From positions 1-42,350 of the forward strand of contig CAZUAH010000058.1 in the NCBI GenBank assembly GCA_964617665.1: a stretch of DNA of 42,350 nt, given 5' to 3'. A program made the translations under genes and the position numbers. This DNA comes from JADHUC01 sp964617665. GTDB taxonomy: Bacteria > Planctomycetota > Planctomycetia > Pirellulales > Pirellulaceae. The notes under the pieces were generated by a model, which ran no database searches, was not told the DNA's origin, and saw nothing but the letters and a program-made list of their open reading frames with translations. Shown one piece after another: positions 9,501-17,400 of the stretch (positions are counted from its first letter, which is position 1; each line of letters starts with the position of its first letter).

Positions 9501-9864
9501 GAAACGTGGCGGATCGGGTCCGGTTAGCAACAAAGAAAACTACTTCTGGCTGACGGACGTTCCCGTATTAGTTCGTGCGATGACACTGGCCGACAGGACG
9601 CTGTTTATCGCCGGCCCGAAAGACGTCTTGGACGAAGGCAAGGACGGACGAGACTACGGCGACGCCGCGTTGCGACAAGAGGCAGCTTACGCGGGCAAAA
9701 GCGGAGCAGTCCTGTGGGCCATATCAGCCGAAGACGGAGAGACCACGGCGCAGTACGAACTGGACTCCCCGCCGATATTCGATGGCATGATAGCCGCCGG
9801 TGGACGCCTGTTCCTATCCACAATGGACGGCAAAGTAGTTTGTCTGGGAAACGGAAAACAGTAG
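6544..9864 (+). CDS. Exported methyltransferase-like/PQQ-like propeller fusion (paralogue A)
   Basis: This is a 1106-residue protein. ATG 6544 has GGGAG six bases upstream; an in-frame upstream ATG/GTG lacks one. A signal peptide (1-23, ending SAAA) is followed at once by a Rossmann methyltransferase-like domain: VVHLGCGNG (G44-G48, SAM motif I), HGLDTD (motif II acidic end) and RVLAPRG. Two PQQ-like propeller halves follow (about 170-635 and 650-1106), rich in D-A-x-T-G-K-x-L-W blade motifs. SAM is cytoplasmic, so an exported SAM fold is odd; it may be a structural relic or bind another ligand. The gene carries 7-nt tandem repeats at three places (6874-6908, 6978-7047, 8459-8493). It probably shares a transcript with the GH32 gene. 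The paralogue at 14448-17759 has the same order of domains. Confidence 0.9.
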   Translation: MKTYWTTAVLTAVVLIPVFSAAAREVDEILQVSGVQGGLVVHLGCGNGELTAGLKRSDAYTVHGLDTDPANVQEARKRFLAGKFGGAVSAAKFDGEHLPYVDNMVNLIVADTRCEMQDAGSEILRVLAPRGVAVVREKGNEAWLFRIPYPVSRIPHLASRIPQPVSRIADGFVVFTKPVPTEIDEWTHYLHGPDNNAVANDTVVGPPRRLQWQAGPKWTRHHDKMSTFSAMVSAGGRVFYIIDEGSMASIMFPPHWALIARDAFNGKILWKRKMGPWFSNFKGLKDGPADAPRRLVASDDTVYATLSLAGPLTALDAVTGKTLRTYRGTDHAEEVILSDGILFVLIGPGSITDGRRPERPAEKRTIKAVDAATGEKLWEHSDVVAATTTAVDDKRLYYFNFDSKSLVSLDRKSGKRLWDSEPLPTPETQKSFFAPKLVVADGVVLLASGEVSGMLKSGGGGTRDDTLTAVDADTGRTLWQAEHPPSGYSSPENIFVIEGIVWCDNSSNGRSDGTVIGYDLATGEVEHQFSADESSYWFHHRCYAGRATTNFILTSRTGIEFIDLKEQHWDLNHWVRGACLYGIMPCNGLVYTPPAPCICYAETYLHNFNAFRPSGDSKLPVVADRLERGPAFGKQNPTRLQPTASSLQPLSDWPTYRGSNSRSGYTKTAVPAKLSPAWETELGGRLSSITAAGGSLFVAAVDRHTVYAIDASSGKQLWHYTVGGRVDSPPTWFDGLVLFGSADGYVYCLNAADGQLAWRFLAARCDRRIMSFEQIESLWPVHGSILVRDGIAHFVAGRSIFVDGGMTLYRLDAKTGKTISETVLDEKNPATGKNTHELIQWLNMPVGRPDILSCDEQRIYMRSQAFDFEGKRLRMGPRGKGAGEGKLQGGEDTHLFCPTGFLDDTWFHRTYWLYGSTWGSGWCGYFVAGQHAPAGKMICVGDDRVFVFGRQPQYYKWTTPLEYRLFASKKIWQAGSQPPRKTTKKSKRGGSGPVSNKENYFWLTDVPVLVRAMTLADRTLFIAGPKDVLDEGKDGRDYGDAALRQEAAYAGKSGAVLWAISAEDGETTAQYELDSPPIFDGMIAAGGRLFLSTMDGKVVCLGNGKQ
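6874..6908 (+). repeat. Heptanucleotide array, GATRCGR type, in coding sequence
   Basis: Five consecutive 7-nt units (GATACGA, GATGCGA, GATGCAA, GATGCGG, GAAGCGA) without spacing. They encode about residues 111-122, between the NLIVAD strand and RVLAPRG of the methyltransferase-like domain. The paralogue has the same unit at the same place (14813-14868). Confidence 0.9.
6978..7047 (-). repeat. Ten-unit heptanucleotide array, inverted GATRCGR type
   Basis: Exactly ten contiguous 7-nt units on the plus strand (CCGCATC, CCATATC, CCGTATC, TCGTATC, CCGCATC, TTGCATC, TCGCATC, CCGCAGC, CCGTATC, CCGCATC). Read on the minus strand they are GATRCGR units, the inverse of 6874-6908. In protein the array gives a 7-residue period with the core RIP (about residues 145-168), in the linker between the methyltransferase-like domain and the first propeller half. 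Confidence 0.95.
8459..8493 (+). repeat. Heptanucleotide array, GCCTNCA type, in coding sequence
   Basis: Five contiguous units (GCCTCCA, GCCTACG, GCCTCCA, GCCTTCA, GCCTCTC) encode about residues 639-650, immediately before the DWPTYRG motif that opens the second propeller half. The unit differs from those in the other linkers. Confidence 0.88.
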
Positions 9865-9880
9865 AGTCTCTGTCCGATTT

Positions 9881-10003
9881 GTAGCCATCATGCTCCGCGT
9901 GATGAAGCACGGTTAGGGAGAGAGCACAGCTAACCGTCGGGGCGTTCGATTGAGGGAGCCTCTTGGCAATTTCGTGCTCGCTCACGCGGAGCGTGAGCGC
10001 TAC
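9881..10003. repeat. Composite palindromic element (family C)
   Basis: The outer 5-nt ends GTAGC (9881-9885) and GCTAC (9999-10003) are inverted. Inside are two hairpins built on the same core: TCATGC/GCGTGA around 9888-9902 and a perfect GCTCACGC/GCGTGAGC (9980-9987 and 9991-9998). The nested layout suggests a small mobile or REP-like element rather than a single terminator. Confidence 0.6.
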
Positions 10004-10056
10004 TTTGGTCGCGGCTACGGGCCGCGCGGCGCTAAAGTGGACGGTGGGCGTCGAGT

Positions 10057-10089
10057 AGTCTCTGCTGCCCCTTCGGGGCGGGAGAGACT
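10057..10089. repeat. Strong imperfect hairpin
   Basis: AGTCTCT (10057-10063) pairs with AGAGACT (10083-10089), and an inner GCCCC-TTC-GGGGC (10067-10079) completes the stem. No U-tract follows. It lies about 77 bases before the chosen start of the nucleotidyltransferase gene. Confidence 0.6.
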
Positions 10090-10165
10090 CTGGCCTCAAT
10101 ACGTTTACGGCGATGTAACTGGGGCCGGCGGATTCCTGACGGCAGTGGTGGAGCAAACAAGGTAC

Positions 10166-11128
10166 ATGACGCACGATGCTGATCACACTCTCGACGACAG
10201 GCCGAAACTGATCTACCCGGTCGGCACTCAGGTCGTTTCTCAGAAACCAGTGCAAGGCTCTAGCGGTCGGATTGTGCATCCTTCCGGTGCGGTCGGTGTC
10301 GTCGTCAGATCTCCGATGGATCGCCAGCACTCGTACCGGGTCCGCTTTTCTGATGGATTCGAATCGCCACTGCACCACGACCAGCTTGTCCTGCTGGCCG
10401 ACTACAAAGAAGGCGACATCAACGATTCGAATCAGGTGTTGACGAAGCATGGACTGTTTGACCGAGTCATCTTCCGGTGTGTGATCGGATCGCGGGCCTA
10501 TGGGTTGGACGATGAAAACTCGGACATCGACCGGCGAGGCATCTATTTGCCGCCTGCGGATCTGCATTGGTCGCTGTACGGCGTGCCGGAGCAATTGGAG
10601 AACGACGCGACGCAGGAGGTGTACTGGGAGCTTCAGAAATTCGTTGTGCTGGCTCTCAAGGCAAACCCCAACGTGCTGGAGTGCCTCTACACGCCGGTGG
10701 TCGAGACGGCTACGCCGCTCGCTCGTGAATTGCTTGACATGAAAGAGATTTTCCTGTCGAAACTCGTCTTTCAGACATACAGCGGTTATGTGGCGTCGCA
10801 ATTCAAGAAGATGCAGACCGATATTCGTAACAAAGGCCAAGTGAAATGGAAACACGTCATGCACCTGATCCGGTTGCTGTTGTCCGGTATTAACGTGCTG
10901 ACTGAAGAGGTCGTCACCGTCGCGGTTGGCGAGCATCGAGACCGACTGCTTGCGATCAAATCTGGCGAGACGAAATGGGACGAAGTCGAAGCGTGGCGGC
11001 TCGGACTACACAAGCGGTTCAACGCAGCCTTCGAGCAAACCAGTCTCCCGGAACGCCCGGACTACGGGCGGGCCAACCACTTCCTTGTCAAAGCTCGCCG
11101 ATTGGCGTTGGAGGAAACGTTGCCATGA
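10166..11128 (+). CDS. YcgL/COG3541-type nucleotidyltransferase with N-terminal beta domain
   Basis: This is a 320-residue cytoplasmic protein. ATG 10166 is the first start after the repeat-rich DNA; AAGG is only three bases upstream and GGTGGAG about 13, so the start is moderately sure. Residues 14-80 look like a small SH3/KOW-like beta domain (VGVVVRSP, YRVRFSDG). The nucleotidyltransferase signature GSRAYGLDDENSDIDRRG follows, with G108-S109 and metal-binding D120 and D122. The helix with ELQKFVVLALKANPNVLE (about 155-172) is typical of COG3541. Family role: transfer of a nucleotidyl group; the substrate is unknown, with RNA 3' ends or protein targets as possibilities. The stop overlaps the next start (ATGA), so the two are translationally coupled. 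Confidence 0.85.
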   Translation: MTHDADHTLDDRPKLIYPVGTQVVSQKPVQGSSGRIVHPSGAVGVVVRSPMDRQHSYRVRFSDGFESPLHHDQLVLLADYKEGDINDSNQVLTKHGLFDRVIFRCVIGSRAYGLDDENSDIDRRGIYLPPADLHWSLYGVPEQLENDATQEVYWELQKFVVLALKANPNVLECLYTPVVETATPLARELLDMKEIFLSKLVFQTYSGYVASQFKKMQTDIRNKGQVKWKHVMHLIRLLLSGINVLTEEVVTVAVGEHRDRLLAIKSGETKWDEVEAWRLGLHKRFNAAFEQTSLPERPDYGRANHFLVKARRLALEETLP

Positions 11129-11910
11129 TCGACAACGACAAGCTGATGAAACACGTCGAGCAGCATCCGTACCCGCTGATGTTCGCCACGATCAGCGGAG
11201 CGCACCTGTACGGCTTCCCGTCGCCGGACTCGGACTTCGACCTTCGAGGCGTTCACTTGCTACCGTTGGAGCAGGTTGTTGGGTTGGACGTAGGCCAAGA
11301 GACGGTCGAGAAGGAAGGGATCTACGATGGCCTGGAAATCGATCTGGTCACACACGATGCCAAGAAGTTTTTCAGCCTAATGCTTAAAAAGAACGGTTAC
11401 GTGCTCGAACAGATCTTCTCGCCGCTCGTTGTTCATACAACTCCGGGGCACGAGGAACTGAAGACGATCGCCAACGGCTGCATCACGCGACACCACTCGC
11501 ATCACTACCTCGGCTTTGCCGCGACGCAATGGAAACTGTTTCAGAAGGAGAGTCCGCCGCGCGTAAAGCCCCTGCTGTACGTCTATCGAGTGTTGCTGAC
11601 CGGGATTCATCTAATGCGCACCGGTGAAGTCGAGGCCAACTTGCGGACACTGAACGAGGAAGCCAAGCTCGCTTACATCGAAGAACTCGTCCAGCGCAAG
11701 CTGTCCGGTCCTGAAAAGGGCAACCTACCAGAGGCCGACGTGGAGTTTCACGAGAGAGAGTACGAGCGGCTCGTTCGCAAACTCGAGGCGGCATCGGACG
11801 AGTCCAGTCTGCCCGAGGCCGGAACCAGCAAGCCTGCGTTGAACGATCTACTTGTACGCTTGCGTCTGGCTCAGACCGTGGCAGGTACTAACTCAGACGC
11901 CCATCGTTAA
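11125..11910 (+). CDS. Second YcgL-like nucleotidyltransferase
   Basis: This is a 261-residue cytoplasmic protein starting at ATG 11125, which overlaps the upstream stop by four bases (ATGA); GGAGG at 11110-11114 lies ten bases upstream. The signature ISGAHLYGF...SDFDLRG gives G25 and acidic D37/D39, and a third carboxylate is likely at D73 (LEIDLV). The middle KKNGYVLEQIF matches the KANPNVLE helix of its partner, so the two are homologues. A helical C-terminus (about 190-261) lacks a counterpart in the first protein. The pair may form a heterodimer; this is inference from the overlap and homology. The substrate is unknown. Confidence 0.85.
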   Translation: MIDNDKLMKHVEQHPYPLMFATISGAHLYGFPSPDSDFDLRGVHLLPLEQVVGLDVGQETVEKEGIYDGLEIDLVTHDAKKFFSLMLKKNGYVLEQIFSPLVVHTTPGHEELKTIANGCITRHHSHHYLGFAATQWKLFQKESPPRVKPLLYVYRVLLTGIHLMRTGEVEANLRTLNEEAKLAYIEELVQRKLSGPEKGNLPEADVEFHEREYERLVRKLEAASDESSLPEAGTSKPALNDLLVRLRLAQTVAGTNSDAHR

Positions 11911-12001
11911 GTCTTCGCACCGACGTTGCAGCGAGCGAAATGGTTCGCCACAATTGGTTCTTGTGGGTTGGATCCGACAGTGGACGCAGGAGACCCGAAA
12001 G

Positions 12002-12997
12002 ATGCAAATTCAAACCGGTGAAGATCTACTGGACCTGATGCGAGGATTCCAGATCCCCTGCGTTTTGGCTGCGGCTGCCGACTTGGATGTGTTCAATGCG
12101 ACGGCCGAATCGCCAGTGACCGACCAGGAACTCGCCGTCAAACTCGGCTGCGACGAACGCGCAATGACGATACTGCTGGATGCATTGGCCAGCATCGGCG
12201 TATTGGTGAAAGCCGAGGCGGAATACGCATTAGCTCCTGGGCTTGCCCCATTTCTCGTCGATTCCTCGCCGCAGAGCGTTACCGCCATGTTGCGGCATCA
12301 GGCCAATTGTCTGCGACGTTGGTCGCGTCTGCCGTGGGTCGTTCAGGGTGGTGGACCCGCGGAGCCCAGTCCCAGTCTCCGAGGCGCGGAAGCAGACCAC
12401 GCAGCGTTCATCGAGGCGATGAACGTTGTGTCCATCCTGGTTGCCGACCACCTTATCCGCGAGATCAATCCAGGCGCGTTCCACTGCGTACTGGACATCG
12501 GCGGCGCATCGGGCACGTGGACTCGGTCGTGGCTGCTGGCGGAACCGAACGCACGAGCGATTCTGTTTGATCTTCCGAACGTGATTCCAATGGCCCGAGA
12601 GCGCATCGAGCGTTCTGGTCTGGCAGAGCGAGTTGATCTGGTCGCAGGAGACTACAACCAGGATTCATTGCCTCGCGGTGCCGACCTGGTGTGGGTCAGT
12701 GCAATCATCCATCAGAACTCGCCCGCCCAAAACCGGTCGCTGTATGCACGAATCGCCGATGCGATTGAACCGGGTGGCATTGTGATGATCCGAGATGTGG
12801 TAATGGAGGAATCGCGTACGGCACCGCCGATGGGCGCGTTGTTCGCAGTCAATATGCTTGTCGCCACCGACGAGGGCAACTCGTATACACTTTCGGAAAT
12901 CCGCGGCGATCTGACGTCCGCGGGATTCACTGACGTCAAGCTCATCCGACGCGATGAAGGAATGCACTCCGTGGTATCAGCACGTCGTGCGCCGTGA
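12002..12997 (+). CDS. Class I SAM methyltransferase with winged-helix N-terminus
   Basis: This is a 331-residue protein of the acetylserotonin/plant-type O-methyltransferase family. The frame opens at 11852 inside the previous gene, but ATG 12002 has AGGAGA eight bases upstream and starts at the expected place for the family. Residues 1-85 form the helical/winged-helix dimerisation part (FQIPCVLAAAADLDVF, LDALASIGVL). The SAM motif I is VLDIGGASG (163-171), followed by FDLPNV (motif II region) and a motif IV region near VWVSAIIHQ. Family role: O-methylation of a small molecule. No cluster context gives the acceptor. It starts 91 bp after the nucleotidyltransferase pair. Confidence 0.88.
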   Translation: MQIQTGEDLLDLMRGFQIPCVLAAAADLDVFNATAESPVTDQELAVKLGCDERAMTILLDALASIGVLVKAEAEYALAPGLAPFLVDSSPQSVTAMLRHQANCLRRWSRLPWVVQGGGPAEPSPSLRGAEADHAAFIEAMNVVSILVADHLIREINPGAFHCVLDIGGASGTWTRSWLLAEPNARAILFDLPNVIPMARERIERSGLAERVDLVAGDYNQDSLPRGADLVWVSAIIHQNSPAQNRSLYARIADAIEPGGIVMIRDVVMEESRTAPPMGALFAVNMLVATDEGNSYTLSEIRGDLTSAGFTDVKLIRRDEGMHSVVSARRAP

Positions 12998-13351
12998 GAT
13001 TTCGCCCCACATTCTGATGCGAGTTAGGCCTCGTTTCAGAAGCCCAGAAGCGGCTTCAAAACCGGGAGGGCGAAGCTCCTGCTGAGCCGCGTCTCTCCTA
13101 GGTTTCGGCTCGGCCGGAGCCTCGCCCTCTCGAAAGCCAGTTTTGAGATGCCCACTAGCGTTTCTCGATGCATGTCCAGCTCTCCACGCTCGACACAATC
13201 ACTTGTCATCCTTCCGTCGCAGCAACAGCGACCAGGACGCTCGACGGTTCTGGCCATCCTTGCCGGTTTGGATACCGTCCTCCCGTGAAGAGTCGGATGA
13301 ACCAAAGAAGACGTGTTCTTGTCGTTTGCCTCGCACTGGCAGTTGTCCAGA
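12998..13351. other. Convergent intergenic region
   Basis: These 354 bases separate two convergent genes. They hold palindromic repeat A copy 2 (13064-13131). The remainder has overlapping open frames running into the antisense of the transporter gene; none has a credible ribosome site or recognisable product, and I see nothing else in it. Confidence 0.6.
13064..13131. repeat. Palindromic repeat family A, copy 2
   Basis: The 25-nt arms at 13064-13088 and 13107-13131 are inverted repeats with a few mismatches, separated by 18 nt. The arms match copy 1 (1851-1921) and copy 3 (35959-36028). Like copy 1 it lies between convergent genes and could form a hairpin in transcripts from both. Confidence 0.88.
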
Positions 13352-14332
13352 TCAACTGTTCAATCTGCCGGCGTCATCGACTATCTCGGAAGGCGTTCCG
13401 GTGGACCGATCCGAAACGGACCGCCAAGTCACCAGAGAGCCCACAACGATCAGGATGCATCCGACCCACAAGGTGATTTCGGCCGATACGTTCAGATAGA
13501 TGCAACTGACGACTGTCGAAAAAAGAGGCGTCAGATACGAGCAAGCCACCACCAGCACAATGTCGCCTTTCCGCATAGCGAAGTCCCAGAGCCTGTACGC
13601 CAGCCACGTGACCATGCCAAGAACGCCGACTTCAACCGCAGCACGGGCATTCCATGATCCGTGTTGCTCGACGATAAGGCTCAGCAACAGCAATACAAGC
13701 CCGCTCATTGGCAAGAAAAGGTCGACGGCCCCAGTTCGTTCAGAACTTGCCCATCGTCGGGCGAGGTTCGAATAGAGGGCCCACGAGCACGCTGCGGCAA
13801 GACCGCATTCGTAAGCAGCAGGATTGCTGGCCACATTATTCCAAAACGACCGCCATGAGATACCGGCGCCCTGCGACAGAACGAGCCATACACCCGCCAG
13901 CGCAAGCAAAGTGCCGGGGAGCAGAAGCCAGCCAGCCTTCTTCTTCAACAGGACCAACGACAGCAGAATGGTCAGCGCCGGCCAGAGATAGTTCAAGAGG
14001 CCCACTTCGAGCACCTGGCAGCGATCTCTGGCAAGGCCGACGCCAAGAAACAGCACGAGCATATACATCACGAAAAGCGCCCCGCACCCCAGCAAATACT
14101 CTGGCGGAAGCTGCTTGATGTGACGGATTCGATTTTTTGAACTGAAAAGGAAAGCGATGGAGGCCACGCCAGCTACGCAGTGAACCGCCGCGCCTGCGGT
14201 TATGGCCCCGAGCTGTTCCGTCAGACTTCGCACCAGCGCGACCGTGGCACTCCACAAGAGGATCGCCAACACGCCGCTTAGCGTACCAAGACCGCGGCTT
14301 TGGAGAGTCTGCCGTATTAGCCCTATTTTCAC
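13352..14332 (-). CDS. yddG: YddG-like aromatic amino acid exporter (DMT superfamily)
   Basis: This 326-residue inner-membrane protein has about ten hydrophobic segments. The N-terminus has the pattern GVLAILLWSATVALVRSL (about 19-36), and the central LLNYLWPALTILLSLVLLKKK (about 113-133) is characteristic of the YddG branch of EamA transporters. Family role: export of aromatic amino acids and related compounds by the inner membrane. The start ATG at 14332 is the only in-frame one that preserves the first membrane helix. It diverges from the methyltransferase/propeller gene at 14448, and no functional link between the two is visible. The symbol is given by family resemblance only. Confidence 0.85.
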   Translation of the reverse strand: MKIGLIRQTLQSRGLGTLSGVLAILLWSATVALVRSLTEQLGAITAGAAVHCVAGVASIAFLFSSKNRIRHIKQLPPEYLLGCGALFVMYMLVLFLGVGLARDRCQVLEVGLLNYLWPALTILLSLVLLKKKAGWLLLPGTLLALAGVWLVLSQGAGISWRSFWNNVASNPAAYECGLAAACSWALYSNLARRWASSERTGAVDLFLPMSGLVLLLLSLIVEQHGSWNARAAVEVGVLGMVTWLAYRLWDFAMRKGDIVLVVACSYLTPLFSTVVSCIYLNVSAEITLWVGCILIVVGSLVTWRSVSDRSTGTPSEIVDDAGRLNS

Positions 14333-14355
14333 GAATTCCCCCGAGCAATCTCGTG

Positions 14356-14361
14356 TACAAT
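14356..14361 (+). promoter_or_regulatory. Possible -10 element before paralogue B
   Basis: TACAAT in the context CGTGTACAATG lies in the divergent gap, 86 bases before ATG 14448. No good -35 hexamer is found 17 bases upstream. The same TACAATG core recurs in the two stronger candidates at 21853-21872 and 24938-24957. Confidence 0.3.
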
Positions 14362-14447
14362 GTTAGCGCAAACGAGTTATATGGCGGCCCGTGGAGGTAG
14401 GTCAACCGCCACGAGATCGTTCGACACAACGGGAGAGAAACAAAGTG

Positions 14448-17400
14448 ATGACAGACAAAACGAACTTGGGAAAAACTGTGACGGCCGCAATGATGATCGC
14501 ACTGTTGTGCATCTCCGATCGCGCTTTGTCACAAGAATCGAGCGCATCCACATCAAAGCTCGCACGACGGATTCTTGCGGACGCGGAAGTCAAAGGTGGC
14601 CTCGTGGTACACATCGGTTGCGGCGATGGCAACCTCACTGCCGCATTGCACGCTAACGATAGCTATCTGGTGCATGGGCTCGATACCGACGCGGCTAAGG
14701 TTGCGAAGGCACGCGAGCACATCCGGTCTGAGGGGCTGACTGGCGTCGTGTCGGTGGACAAGTTCGATGGCAAGCTACTGCCCTACGCTGACAACCTGGT
14801 GAATCTGGTTGTGATACAGGATGCGAAGGGCGGGGCACGAGATGCGGGATGCAGGATACGGGATGAAGAGATAAAGCGGGTGTTGGCGCCGGGAGGTGTC
14901 GCTCTTGCCTTCGACTTTCGACTCTTGACTCTTGACTCTTTCCACAAGCCCTGGCCGGACGATATCGACCAGTGGACGCACTTTCTGCACGATGCATCAA
15001 ATAACGCCGTGGCCCAGGATTCACAGGTAGGACCACCGCGCCGACTGAAGTGGAAGTGCGGACCACTGTGGTCGCGCAGCCACGAATTCATCTCCAGCGT
15101 GCCTGCCATGATCTCGGCGGGTGGGCGGATGTTCTATGTCGTCGACGAGGGGCTGACGAGCATTACCGACGAACCGATCCCGGATCATTGGGTTCTGATC
15201 GCCCGCGATGCCTTCAACGGCGTGCTGCTGTGGAAGCGGCCGCTTCCCGATTGGCGGGGCGATGAATGGCGAGGGGCTGCCCTACGTGGGAGGCCGCCAA
15301 GCGTGCCACGCCGAATTGTGGGCGACAACCAGTCTCTGTACGCAACGCTCAGCCATCGCGGTCCACTCGAAATACTCGATCCGGCCACGGGCAAGACTTT
15401 GGAGACGATCGACGGTACCGCCAGCACGCAAGAGATCCTCCAGAGCGGGCGCACGTTGGTCCTCCGACTGGCTCCGATCGGGGCAAGAAACGCCAAACAG
15501 AAGGGAGAAATCGTCGCCGTAAACGCCGACAGTGGACAAGTTCGTTGGCGTGCATCTGCGAATCAATACTTGTCCCAAACGCTGGCGGCCGGCGACGATC
15601 GCGTGGTCTACAGCACCGGTACCGAAATCGTGTGCTTGACCTTGGCTGCCGGCGAGGAATCATGGCGTCAGCCAATGGCGAAGGGAAAGAGAGCCCGCGA
15701 GAGGACGATCATCCTTCACGGCGATCTCGTACTGGAAGGCGGCGCGAACAATATCGTTGCTCGCTCGACGAAGACCGGCGAAACCCAATGGACGACGAAC
15801 ACGGGCGGTGGGTCGATGCGGCCTGCAGACATGTTCGTGGCCAACGGGTGCGTCTGGCATGCCTCGTCGGAAGGCATCACCGGATATGACTTGGCAACCG
15901 GCAAGCCAGCCAAGGTCATTGATCCGTCGAGTGTGCAGAGCCCAGGGCATCATCTCCGCTGCTACCGCGCCAAGGCGACCGAACGGTTTCTGATTACCCA
16001 ATTCCGCGGTGCCGAGTTCGTCAGCCTGACCGACGACGATCACGTGAACAACGATTGGATCCGCGGAGCGTGTCGGTACGGCGTGATGCCCAGCAACGGT
16101 TTGCTTTACGTCCCGCCAACGCCGTGTTTCTGCTATCCCGGCGTCAAGTTGACCGGGCTCTTGGCTTTGGCTCCGGGGGAGGAGTTGAAAAGTGGAGAAG
16201 TCGAAGAGTCGAGAAGCGGGATGCGTCTGGAGGAGGGGCCTGCATTTGGAGCGGTCAGCGACCAGCAATCAGCGGTCAGCAAAGACGATTGGCCAATGTA
16301 CCGCCGTGATGGGCGGCGGAGTGGGGCGACTGCTACGGAAGTTCCGGCGGAGGTTCCCAGCGGTTGGCAGGTGAATCTGCGAGGACCGCTGACGCCGCCG
16401 GTAGCCTGCGACAATCGCGTGTGCGTGGCGGCCAAGGACCAGCACACGTTGTACGCGTTGGATGTAGACGACGGAGGCGAAGTTTGGCACTTCACGGCCG
16501 GCGGCCGGATTGACTCGCCGCCGACCGTACACGGTGGTAGCGTCCTGCTCGGCTGTGCAGATGGATGGGTGTACTGCGTGCGAGCCGCAGACGGCGAACT
16601 GACTTGGCGATTCAGGGCGGCTCCAAGCGATCAACGAATTGTCGCGTTCAGCCAACTGGAATCACCGTGGCGCGTTCACGGAAGCGTACTGATCGAGGAC
16701 GGAGTCGCCTACTGCACGGCAGGCCGTTCGACGTATCTGGACGGTGGAATCTGGATTTATGGACTTGATCCGAAGACGGGCGATGTCATTCACGAGACGC
16801 ATTTGGACACATGGTCACCTACGCGCCAGGACGCGGTCGACAAGCCGTATATTCCTTCGTATCACATGGAGGGCACACACTCGGACATCCTCGTCAGCCA
16901 AGGCGGCTACATCTACCTGGGGCAGTACAAGTTCGATCGCGAACTCACGCGACAGGACGCACCGTACGTGATGCGTGACCCGAACAACCCGGTTGTCGCC
17001 ATGGACGTCTCGAAGGAAGGATACACCGTGGCGGATCCCGACTTGAACAAAGGATACGACTACATCCGGGCCTTCCATCGTTACATGGAAAAGGCACATC
17101 CGGAGTTGGCGAAACAGTACAAGGAGAAGTACGGCGGAATGAACATGGGCGATCGCAACACGGGGATGCACCTTGCGCCTACCGCCGGTTTTCTGGACGA
17201 CACGTGGTTCAATCGGACTTTCTGGATGTACTCGGCCAACTGGCCCGGTTGGTACCACGCGCACCGAGGCGCGAAAACCGGACAGTTGCTGGTTATGGGG
17301 CCTGAAAGGACGTACGCTCTGCAGTCGTTTCCAACGCGAAACAGGCAGAGCCCGCTGTTCACGCCCGGCGCAAAAGGCTATCTGCTACTGGCCGACGACA

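Larger units (their letters stand above)
9865..10165. other. Repeat-rich intergenic gap
   Basis: These 301 bases separate the methyltransferase/propeller gene from the nucleotidyltransferase pair. They hold the composite palindromic element at 9881-10003 and a strong hairpin at 10057-10089. The downstream frame is open from 9950, but that part only translates repeat DNA, so I place the gene start at 10166. No clear promoter is seen. Confidence 0.7.

Noticed and set aside
9950..10165. N-terminal extension of the first nucleotidyltransferase
   Set aside because: These 72 codons translate repeat DNA and hairpins and precede the first natural domain; the internal ATG 10166 is preferred.
9605..10936. 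Minus-strand open frame of 443 codons
   Set aside because: Antisense to the end of the propeller gene, the repeat block and the nucleotidyltransferase gene; composition typical of a shadow frame.
13168..13476. Plus-strand open frame with a hydrophobic stretch
   Set aside because: It runs into the antisense of the YddG-like gene, and the apparent hydrophobic stretch is not preceded by a credible start.
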